Source: Dastarcus helophoroides
Lineage: Eukaryota; Arthropoda; Insecta; Coleoptera; Bothrideridae
DNA length: 64,000 bases
Assembly (NCBI GenBank): GCA_028583605.1
Contig: CM053327.1
Span: 23,361,629 to 23,425,628, forward strand
Reading direction: 5' to 3'
Shown: piece by piece, positions 24,231-36,200 of the stretch
Layout of the letters: every line of letters starts with the position of its first letter
How positions within the stretch are numbered: the first letter of the stretch is position 1
Program-made: the position numbers and the translations under genes
The notes under the pieces: generated by a model
Database searches by the model: none
The model's input: only the letters and a program-made list of their open reading frames with translations
What the model was told of the DNA's origin: nothing

Positions 24231-27200
24231 GTAAGTTCCAAGTGTACTAATGCGACTGGAGGTTATGTTTATCAGGGATTTCTTTTGTTTAGATTGAGAT
24301 CGACCGTGTTGATGCACTCTGTGATATTTTAAACGTGAAAAATGACAAAGAGCGTTCGAAATTTTTCGATATTTTGGGAAAAATTCGACCGGATAGTATC
24401 CGCTGCCATCCGAGAAGCAATAAAAAATGACGAATTGGACGTCAACTTTAAGAAAGGATTCGTATTAAGTGATTCACCTATTTTACCTCCAAATTACATC
24501 GAACGGACAGATTTTGTAAGTATTCTATGTATATATTTTTGCCATTCAATTATTTTTCATCCTTCATTTAATTAACCCTTGAATGAATGAAACACGTAAC
24601 TAATTTCCTAATGACAAATTTGGCAAGACGCCCGCGTAAGTTTACGTATAAGTCCGCTAAACATCTGTCCAGGTTTCGCATTCGCAGATTTTCAAGGTTG
24701 TCGTAATATGCTAATTAAATATTTCGGTTCATTGGCTGCTAATTTAACATGTTCCTTTCATATTGAATTTTATTTATATGGTAATGCCTGTTCTGGGATT
24801 TGACTCTTTTCATCACATAAAATTTTCCCAACTATACCGAATTAAAAAGTTAATTACTTTTTGGTTATAGTGAAATTTAACCATGTACCTGCATTATATT
24901 AGTAAATTGCTTATTACTGAATAATCATAGGACAATTTCCCTAAATAACAAGAAAGAATTATAAGAAATTGAACAAAGAGATATAAAAAATGTTACCTCT
25001 AGTGCAAAAATTTCCTCACTATAATACGCAACACATTAATTCGTAAAATTAATAATTAAAAACTTCAACTTTTGAGGTTACATCCACTCATAACTTGAAA
25101 TTTTTTTGTGAAGTTGAACGTGGAACAAGTTTAATCGACTTTTCAGCCTACCAGACTCAACACCAGTGTTGATGTTGATGAAGTGAAGTGACATGCATTT
25201 TTCGTAAAACTTATAAAAGACTAGACATAGAATAACAAAATAACGGTTATCTATATCGTAGTCTATGACCAAAACCATAGACAAAACTGACAATGAATGA
25301 GAGGTTATAGTCCATTTAAGATAATTAAGCATATTGTAAGGGGGAGCTACTAGACCCGTGAATAATACTTGAGATTTTTATCAAGATTTATTAACTCGAA
25401 CACACATACATCTTATATCAACCACTCGCATAGACTTGTCTGTCTGTTATGTATGAAAACGCGGGAGCTGCTAGCGACAGTCGGGGCTGCCATCTGTCAT
25501 CGAGATTGGCCGCCAAATTCAAATTTGAATTTTATCGTCCTACAATATATTTAATATTAGTATTACATATATGTAAATCTGCATGAGAGTAAGCCATGAA
25601 GTATTAAATTAACCTTTAGAAAAGTCACTAAAAACTTAACTAGAACCAAAGCTGGCTTTACGCGTAATCATTTTGATGGTTAATATGTTGCATATATTTC
25701 AGGGGTTGCTTGGCAGAAATAATTGGACTAAATGTTTTCAATATTGTTCTTATTGCTATTACTTACAATTTAATAATTTTCAGCAGAAATTGACATCAAA
25801 TAAAATCACTCTTAAAACAACCAACAACAAATATATTTAATGATATCTAGGTTAGGATTTTAAAAACATAGAACGCCACTAAGAAATGTTACAGTACTGC
25901 CACGAGTCTAAATATTACTAGTTCTTGTTGTTGCCACTACAAAAGTAAAATTCATAGATTATGTAAGTAGGATAGTGCACGAAAGTAGAAAAAGGTGTCG
26001 ATAAAGCGTCTAGAGAGTACGTAGTAAGCTCTCCTGATATCAGGACTGATGGATTTCTACTACCAATGAGGAACCAAGTAAATGAATATGGCTATTAATT
26101 AAAGCTGTTGAGAGAGAGAAAAAGAAATAGTCGGAGTTACTCCACTTTCTAAAGGCATTTCGGTCAAATTTGTATACATGGCCAATATAGGGCGTGCACT
26201 ATCCTTATTCTATAATCCGTGGTAGAAGTCTACATCTTAAGTAGATCATTATCTTGCTATAATCTACCAAGCTGCTGAATTTCATTAAAATCTGATCTGT
26301 AATTCTAAAGTCGACAGTAATACCTTACTGAAATTAATAAACACAAAAAAAATTGAAATTCACCAGTCCAAAATGGAATAGGGAAGGCAACGCTGAACTG
26401 AACAAAGTTCTTCATCTGTTGAATAAAGTTTATTAGGTTGGCTCTTTGTTCCAAAAGTTTCACAAAACTTCTCTACACTTCCCAAAATGTTCCGAAACTT
26501 CATAGAATTTCTTAAAACTTATAAATACCTCTAAAGACAACTCTTCAAAGATTTCTCAAAGCTTCTAAGGTCTCCAAAGAGTTCAAAATATCCCCAAAAA
26601 CTTCTGAAGGCATAAAGGCTTCCAGCTTCCGTATATTGAAAAGAACTAATGCTCAAAAAAGTAAGCACTAAAATAGCGGAATTACCTCTATTGGGTGATC
26701 TTTTCACGAAAAACCTCAAAGGCGTAAGCGTCCTCGACACACCAACTATATCACATCACAAACTTCCCTAAAATTTTCCCGAAAATTTAAAATAGCACCT
26801 ATAACTCTATTGGGGATAGGGTTGCCAGGTGGCCGGGACGCGTCCGGAACTGACCGAGATTATCCCGGATCTCGGAAGGTGTCGGAGGGTTGTAATGACC
26901 CTTTTTTTTAATTGTCTAATTTTGTTTTGCATTTTCCGATCACTTGTCAAATTTTCGCTGTGAATCGATTTTTTGGATTTCACGAATTCTTTTTTAAAGC
27001 CCGGAGAAGAAATCACATTCCCGGAAAATAGTCTTTCTCACCTGGTAAATCAAATTGGGGACTACCCCAACAAAAACTGCACCACATCTTAAAGCACCTT
27101 GGCAGCGCTAACACCCACATAAGATCGCAAAAGACTGACTCCAACTGATTTTTTGTTGCCAACCGAGAATTCTCGAAAATGAAAAAAGTCATAGAATCGG

Positions 27201-30200
27201 CAATTATACGGAACATAGACACTACCAGAAACTAAATTGATAATGTTTAGGTTATTTGAGATCAAAAGTTTAAACATTCGCATAAATAATACATATTATT
27301 ATACAAGATATTTGACTGAAAGAATTCTAATTTAAAAATGTCGACATTAACACTTACATTCTTATGAATCATTGGTTGCATACCATTGAGGAATTAGATG
27401 AATTAGAATTTATCAAATTAATCAAAAATGAATTTAAACTATTTATCTTTTTGACTAAAGTGCATTTTGCACGTAACAAATTTTAACCCATGCTTGATGG
27501 AATTATTCAATATTAATTTAATCGAGTTATATCTAAAACAATATAAATTTTGCTGTTCAGTATATCCTCCTTAAAGAACCAACCCCAAAGTTTAGTGGAA
27601 CATCTCAATGCAGTATGGTGAATCAGGTATATTCATAGATAAGTAAATTGAATTTTTATTATTTATTAAGTCTTGCTGCCTTTAAAAATAAACGTCCAGA
27701 AAGGTGGGAAAACTTCTTAAAGATTTATTAGATACCTAAACGACAAACTTACAAATGCGAATGAAGTCTAAGTTACGCATATCTTCAATAAAGTTCAGAA
27801 GTTTTAAGTTTTTTAAATCCATTAAAGTAAACAAACGTACCTATTCTAAATTTCCTTTTGTGTGCTCTGCATTCACAATGATATTATCTTTTTGCAGTTC
27901 TAGAGGATTTCTCAGTTTTGTCTTCATTGCAGTCTCATTTAAGTTAAAATAAATATGATGTTGCAAATGGAACCCAAACGTTTGAGAGTTTCTTGTCAGT
28001 TTGGATTATTTTAGCCTCATTTTGTTCCAAAACTGATTCGGATCTTGGGAAAAAATCTTAATTTAACATTTCATCACTTGGATATCTTTACCGAGTTTTA
28101 CTTTTATGATGGCTGTTTAAAATGCAATCAATTTTAAGAGAAAATAGGGAAAATCAAGGTACGAATATACGTGATTAACAAATTTTTTAAATGCACATTT
28201 CTGATTATACTAAAATATTTTCGAAGAGGGAGTTGCCCTTTTAATGTTTTTCGTAACTTCAGTCGCTAATGAAATATTTTACTATTCCCTACTAGGTAAA
28301 TATTGGCCAGGCTGTATATTTTTACATTTCTATTTTGCAAATACAATAAAAATTGCGCAAAAATTAAAAAAAATACAATTAGCATTTCATGAGACTAATC
28401 CCACTCGGTCACTGAAAAAACAAGGAGCAAAGATGCACACGAACTGAGCAAGAATTAATGACCGGTGTGAAGACAGCGGCCAAAACCCAGCAGCCACTTT
28501 TACGAGGTTAACCGAACGTCCATGGGCGTGCGGGTATCGCGATATGAGTTGCCGGCCGGCTACTAGCATGCAGGCAGAAAATAATCCGTCGTAGCGGCCA
28601 AAATATTAGCAGCGTTAGGCGACCATTGCATTAAAGTAAATATCTCTAAATTATATAAAAATTCATATATACCAAAAGCGTTGACCTAACCAAATAAAAC
28701 TTTAACATTTTGTTCACAAAAACATGGGAATTCATTTCGTACAAGCTCATCAACTAACGCCGGGATCCTCAGGGTGAAATGCACCCCTATATACGAACTA
28801 TATAAAAATTCAAATCATCACTACAGCCTAGGCCTAACCAAATAAGATTTTGGCATTTGATTCAGCAAGATATAGAAAAGCAACTGTAAAAAACTGATCG
28901 ACTGACGGCGGGATCTTCGGGGTGAAATGTACCCCTAACTATAAATTCTAAAAAAATTCAAATCATCACTACAGCCTAGGCCTAACCAAATAAGATTTTG
29001 GCATTTCATTCAGCAAGATATAGGAAAGCAACTGTAAAAAACTCATCGACTGACGGCGGGATCTTCGGGGTGAAATGTACCCCTATCTATAAATTTAAAA
29101 AAAATTCAAATCATAACTACAGCCTGGACCTAACCAAATAAGACTTTGGCATTCTATTCGGAAAAATATCAGAAAATTATCTAGTAAAAAAGCTGATCGA
29201 CTGACGGCGGGATCTTCAGGGTGAAATGTACCCCTATCTATAAATTTTAAAAAAATTCAAATCATAACTACAGCCTGGACCTAACCAAATAAGACTTTGG
29301 CATTCTATTCGGAAAAATATAGGAAATTATATTATAAAAAGCTGATCGACTGACGGCGGAATCTTCAGGGTGAAATGTACCCCTAACTATAAATTCTAAA
29401 AAAATTCAAATCATCACTACAGCCTAGACCTAACCAAATAAGATTTTGGCATTTGATTCAGCAAGATACAGAAAAGCAACTGTAAAAAACTGATCGACTG
29501 ACGGCGGGATCTTCGGGGTGAAATGTACCCCTATCTATAAATTTTAAAAACATTCAAATCATAACTACAGCCTGAACCTAACCAAATAAGACTTTGGCAT
29601 TCTATTCGGAAAAATATGGGAAATTATATATAAAAAGCTGATCGACTGACGGCGGGATCTTCAGGGTGAAATGTACCCTTAACTATAAATTCTAAAAAAA
29701 TTCAAATCATCACTACAGCCTAGACCTAACCAAATAAGATTTTGGCATTTGATTCAGAAAGATACAGAAAAGCAACTGTAAAAAACTGATCGACTGACGG
29801 CGGGATCTTCGGGGTGAAATGTACCCCTATCTATAAATTTAAAAAAAATTCAAATCATAACTACAGCCTGGACCTAACCAAATAAGACTTTGGCATTCTA
29901 TTCGGAAAAATATCGGAAATTATCTATAAAAAACTGATCGACTGACGGCGGGATCTTCGGGGTGAAATGTACCCCTAACTATAAATTCTAAAAAAATTCA
30001 AATCATCACTACAGCCTAGGCCTAACCAAATAAGATTTTGGCATTTGATTCAGCAAGATATAGAAAAGCAACTGTAAAAAACTGATCGACTGACGGCGGG
30101 ATCTTCGGGGTGAAATGTACCCCTATCTATAAATTTTAAAAACATTCAAATCATAACTACAGCCTGAACCTAACCAAATAAGACTTTGGCATTCTATTCG

Positions 30201-33200
30201 GAAAAATATGGGAAATTATATATAAAAAGCTGATCGACTGACGGCGGGATCTTCGGGGTGAAATGTACCCCTATCTATAAATTTAAAAAAAAATCAAATC
30301 ATAACTACAGCCTGGACCTAACCAAATAAGACTTTGGCATTCTATTCGGAAAAATATCGGAAATTATCTATAAAAAGCTGATCGACTGACGGCGGGATCT
30401 TCAGGGTGAAATGTACCCTTAACTATAAATTTTAAAAAAATTCAAATCATAACTACAGCCTGGACCTAACCAAATAAGACTTTGGCATTCTATTCGGAAA
30501 AATATAAGAAATTATTTGTAAAAAGCTGATCGACTGACGGCGGGATCTTCGGGGTGAAATGTACCCCTAACTATAAATTCTAAAAAAATTCAAATCATCA
30601 CTACAGCCTAGGCCTAACCAAATAAGATTTTGGCATTTGATTCAGCAAGATACAGAAAAGCAACTGTAAAAAACTGATCGACTGACGGCGGGATCTTCGG
30701 GGTGAAATGTACCCCTATCTATAAATTTTAAAAACATTCAAATCATAACTACAGCCTGAACCTAACCAAATAAGACTTTGGCATTCTATTCGGAAAAATA
30801 TGGGAAATTATATATAAAAAGCTGATCGACTGACGGCGGGATCTTCAGGGTGAAATGTACCCTTAACTATAAATTCTAAAAAAATTCAAATCATCACTAC
30901 AGCCTAGACCTAACCAAATAAGATTTTGGCATTTGATTCAGAACGATATAGAAAAGCAACTGTAAATAGCTGATCGACTGACGGCGGGATCTTCGGGGTG
31001 AAATGTACCCCTAACTATGAATTCTAAAAAAATTCAAATCATCACTATAGCCTACACCTAACCAAATAAGATTTTGGCATTTTATTCAGAAAGATATAGA
31101 AAAGCAACTATAAAAAGCTGATTGACTGACGGCGGGATCTTCGGGGTGAAATGTACCCCTAACTATAAATTCTAAAAAAATTCAAATCATCACTGCAGCC
31201 TAGGCCTAACCAAATAAGATTTTGGCATTTCATTCAGCAAGATATAGAAAAGCAACTGTAAAAAACTGATCGACTGACGGCGGGATCTTCGGGGTGAAAT
31301 GTACCCCTATCTATAAATTTAAAAAAAAATTCAAATCATAACTACAGCCTGGACCTAACCAAATAAGACTTTGGCATTCTATTCGAAAAAATATCGGAAA
31401 TTATCTGTAAAAAGCTGATCGACTGACGGCGGGATCTTCAGGGTGAAATGTACCCTTAACTATAAATTCTAAAAAAATTCAAATCATAACTACAGCCTGG
31501 ACCTAACCAAATAAGACTTTGGCATTCTATTCGGAAAAATATAAGAAATTATTTGTAAAAAGCTGATCGACTGACGGCGGGATCTTCGGGGTGAAATGTA
31601 CCCCTAACTATAAATTCTAAAAAAATTCAAATCATCACTACAGCCTAGACCTAACCAAATAAGATTTTGGCATTTGATTCAGAAAGATACAGAAAAGCAA
31701 CTGTAAAAAACTGATCGACTGACGGCGGGATCTTCGTGGTGAAATGTACCCCTATCTATAAATTTTAAAAACATTCAAATCATAACTACAGCCTGAACCT
31801 AACCAAATAAGACTTTGGCATTCTATTCGGAAAAATATGGGAAATTATCTATAAAAAGCTGATCGACTGACGGCGGGATCTTCAGGGTGAAATGTACCCT
31901 TAACTATAAATTCTAAAAAAATTCAAATCATCACTACAGCCTAGACCTAACCAAATAAGATTTTGGCATTTGATTCAGAAAGATACAGAAAAGCAACTGT
32001 AAAAAACTGATCGACTGACGGCGGGATCTTCGGGGTGAAATGTACCCCTATCTATAAATTTAAAAAAAATTCAAATCATAACTACAGCCTGGACCTAACC
32101 AAATAAGACTTTGGCATTCTATTCGGAAAAATATCGGAAATTATCTATAAAAAGCTGATCGACTGACGGCGGGATCTTCAGGGTGAAATGTACCCATAAC
32201 TATAAATTCTAAAAATATTCAAATCATCACTGCAGCCTGGACCTACCCATACAAGATTTTGACACTCTATTCAGAAAAATATAAAAATTTAAGTGTAAAT
32301 GTCTTATTTACTGACGGCGGGATCTTCGGGGTGAAATGTACCCCTATCTATTTATTTAAAAAAATTCAAATCATTACTACAGCCTGGACCTAACCAAATA
32401 AGACATTTGGTTAGGGCTAGACTGTATGAGTTAAATTTTTTTTAGAATTTATATATAGGGGTACATTTCACCCCGAAGATCCCGCCGTCAGTCGATCAGC
32501 TTCTTACAGTTGCTTTTATATATCTTTTTGAATAAAATGCCATAATCTTATTTGGGTAGGTCGAGGCTATAGTTATGATTGGAATTTCTTTAGAATTTAT
32601 AGATAGGGGTAGATTTGAACCCGAAGATCCCCCCGTCAGTCGATCAGCTTTTTATAGTTGCTTTTCTATATCTTTCTGAATAAAATGCCAAAATCTTATT
32701 TGGTTAGGTGTAGGCTATAGTGATGATTTGAATTTTTTTAGAATTCATAGTTAGGGGTACATTTCACCCCGAAGATCCCGCCGTCAGTCGATCAGCTATT
32801 TACAGTTGCTTTTCTATATCGTTCTGAATCAAATGCCAAAATCTTATTTGGTTAGGTCTAGGCTGTGGTGATGATTTGAATTTTTTTGGAATTTATAGTT
32901 AAGGGTACATTTCACCCTGAAGATCCCGCCGTCAGTCGATCAGCTTTTTATAGATAATTTCCGATATTTTTCCGAATAAAATGCCAAAGTCTTATTTGGT
33001 TAGGTCCAGGCTGTAGTTATGATTTGAATTTTTTTAGAATTTATAGTTAAGGGTACATTTCACCCTGAAGATCCCGCCGTCAGTCGATCAGCTTTTTACA
33101 GATAATTTCCGATATTTTTCCGAATAGAATGCCAAAGTCTTATTTGGTTAGGTCCAGGCTGTAGTTATGATTTGAATGTTTTTAAAATTTATAGATAGGG

Positions 33201-36200
33201 GTACATTTCACCCCGAAGATCCCGCCGTCAGTCGATTAGTTTTTTACAGTTGCTTTCCTATATCTTGCTGAATGAAATGCCAAAATCTTATTTGGTTAGG
33301 CCTAGGCTGTAGTGATGATTTGAATTTTTTTAGAATTTACAGTTAGGGGTACATTTCACCCCGAAGATCCCGCCGTCAGTCGATCAGCTTTTTACAAATA
33401 ATTTCTTATATTTTTCCGAATAGAATGCCAAAGTCTTATTTGGTTAGGTCCAGGCTGTAGTTATGATTTGAATTTTTTTTAAATTTAGAGATAGGGGTAC
33501 ATTTCACCCCGAAGATCCCGCCGTCAGTCGATCAGTTTTTTACAGTTGCTTTCCTATATCTTGCTGAATGAAATGCCAAAATCTTATTTGGTTAGGCCTA
33601 GGCTGTAGTGATGATTTGAATTTTTTTAGAATTTATAGTTAGGGGTACATTTCACCCCGAAGATCCCGCCGTCAGTCGATCAGCTTTTTACAAATAATTT
33701 CTTATATTTTTCCAAATAGAATGCCAAAGTCTTATTTGGTTAGGTCCAGGCTGTAGTTATGATTTGAATTTTTTTTAAATTTATAGATAGGGGTACATTT
33801 CACCCCGAAGATCCCGCCGTCAGTCTATCAGTTTTTTACAGTTGCTTTTCTGTATCTTGCTGAATCAAATGCCAAAATTTTATTTGGTTAGGCCTAGGCT
33901 GTAGTGATGATTTGAATTTTTTTAGAATTTATAGTTAAGGGTACATTTCACCCTGAAGATCCCGCCGTCAGTCGATCAGCTTTTTATAGATAATTTCCGA
34001 TATTTTTCCGAATAGAATGCCAAAGTCTTATTTGGTTAGGTCCAGGCTGTAGTTATGATTTGAATTTTTTTAGAATTTATAGTTAAGGGTACATTTCACC
34101 CTTAAGATCCCGCCGTCAGTCGATCAGCTTTTTATAGATAATTTCCGATATTTTTCCGAATAGAATGCCAAAGTCTTATTTGGTTAGGTTCAGGCTGTAG
34201 TTATGATTTGAATTTTTTTTAAATTTATAGATAGGGGTACATTTCACCCCGAAGATCCCGCCGTCAGTCGATCAGTTTTTTACAGTTGCTTTTCTATATC
34301 TTGTTGAATCAAATGCCAAAATCTTATTTGGTTAGGCCTAGGCTGTAGTGATGATTTGAATTTTTATATAATTCGTATATAGGGGTGCATTTCACCCTGA
34401 GGATCCCGGCGTTAGTTGATGAGCTTGTACGAAATGAATTCCCATGTTTTTGTGAACAAAATGTTAAAGTTTTATTTGGTTAGGTCAACGCTTTTGGTAT
34501 ATATGAATTTTTATATAATTTAGAGATATTTACTTTAATGCAATGGTCGCCTAACGCTGCTAATATTTTGGCCGCTACGACGGATTATTTTCTGCCTGCA
34601 TGCTAGTAGCCGGCCGGCAACTCATATCGCGATACCCGCACGCCCATGGACGTTCGGTTAACCTCGTAAAAGTGGCTGCTGGGTTTTGGCCGCTGTCTTC
34701 ACACCGGTGAATTAATGCACGTGGATTATCTCATCTGCAACCAAAAAGGGCAAAAACTCAATTGATCAAATTAAAGAAATTATAGGCGAGTTTGGCTTTA
34801 CTAACGCGGGCTCACTTTGTCTTTTGTTTCTTTTGTAAAAAATGCCAATGTCAGCGCTTTAGTTGCTGAACTACCAAAGAACTTTTAAAGCATGTTTTGT
34901 GGGAAAGTCTCGAACTATATGGAATTTATGTACAAAAATAAAATATTTCATTAGAAAGAGCAGCAGCATTTCTTCATCGTTAAATAAGAAATTTTAAAGT
35001 AAATTAAATTATAACTTTTCTGCAAACACACAGATTCAATATGAAATATTTAAATATGAAATATTATTAAAAATGTAAAGTGCTTCTAATGTTGCAAACG
35101 GAATTATATTTTAAATGGTACCAAATTGTGTTCATGATTAATTTGTTACAAGTTTGTTACAAGATCTTGCTGGTAATAATGTTGGAAGTAACATTTTTTT
35201 CAAAATCTCTGGATAATTAATTACAATTATTTATTGATATGTATTTCCAACATAATTAAACGGATTTGATAATGTTGATAGCGATAGTTATGCTCAAACA
35301 TAGACAAGAACTTCAAGCAAGTCTTTGAAATAATTGAATTCTACTTTAAGTTTGTTTCAAATTAGTTATTACTATTGAAGCAGTATATTCTTTTGACCTT
35401 GATATTATTTTCTTTCCTTATTGTTTGAAATCATCGCAGATATTGATAATGCGTTGTTTTGTGGTAATAGGATAAGAACGCCAGAATCCGACTGCGCATA
35501 TTTAAATAATTGGTTTTAACTAAAACGAATTCGCTAATATTCTTTTGGCGAGTAGTGTTGTAAAAAAATTTAAGACATAGTAATATCCATTTAGCATATG
35601 TGGTAAGTATGTACCGTAGCTTACCGGCAAGCACAAAGAAAAACTAGTTAAAGAAAATAATAATTTTATTTCAATATAAGTGACTTCAATTGCATGCACT
35701 TACCACAAATTTTAGCTTTTGTCATACCTTCGAGAGCTGCTTGAATCTAATGACCTTTCGGGCGAAGTCATTGACATATATTTCTTTCACTAACTAAAAT
35801 ATGCGTGAATTGAAATACAAATCTTGTCCCCTTAAACCAAAAAAGATTAGAAAACACAACAAAGGTTGCTCTAACGCGTTTCGATAGCCAAGCTATCATC
35901 TTCAGAGAGATACTCTCTCTGGGTATCTGAGAGAGATACTTTCTCTGAGTATCTCTCTGAAGATGATAGCTTGGCTATCGAAACGCGTTAGAGCAACCTT
36001 TGTTGTGTTTTCTAATCTTTCTTGGTTTCAGGGGACAAGATTTGTATTTTAATTTTTGAAGATAACCAAAGACCAGTCCGTTGCACCAAAAAAAAAAAAT
36101 GCATGAATCAGAATTGCTTCCAAATTAATAATGAGTTGTTACCGGCCGCATCTAAGGTATACAGAAAAGCTGTAATTTTGGAACCCTTCACAGAAATGTC

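Larger units (their letters stand above)
28461..34708. mobile_element. Foldback (FB)-like element, 6248 bp, no coding capacity
   Basis: The two ends are inverted copies starting ACCGGTGTGAAGACAGCGGC and stay nearly identical for over 400 bp. Inside, both arms consist of tandem units of about 148 bp, about 25 in one orientation on the left and about 14 in the opposite orientation on the right, meeting at about 32400-32408 (CCAAATAAGACATTTGG) with almost no loop. An exact 9-bp target duplication flanks it. Long inverted arms made of tandem repeats with a 9-bp duplication are the hallmark of Drosophila FB elements, which are related to MULE-type transposons. No transposase is present, so it would need one in trans. 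Confidence 0.88.
35808..36100. mobile_element. Palindromic family B element with hammerhead-like motifs
   Basis: Two arms of about 118 bp (35808-35925 and 35935-36053) are near-perfect inverted copies. They are followed by GAAGATAACCAAAGACCAGT and an A-rich run. Each arm contains the same motif on opposite strands (see the ncRNA entries). Related insertions occur at 15967, 19808 and 43233. The A-rich 3' end and circle-like repeat design suggest a retro-transposed, non-autonomous element, perhaps Penelope- or retrozyme-related. Confidence 0.65.

Noticed and set aside
28740..34440. CRISPR-like or centromeric satellite array
   Set aside because: Units are about 148 bp with no constant-length unique spacers, the array inverts at its middle, and it is bounded by element ends with a 9-bp target duplication, so it is internal to a transposon.
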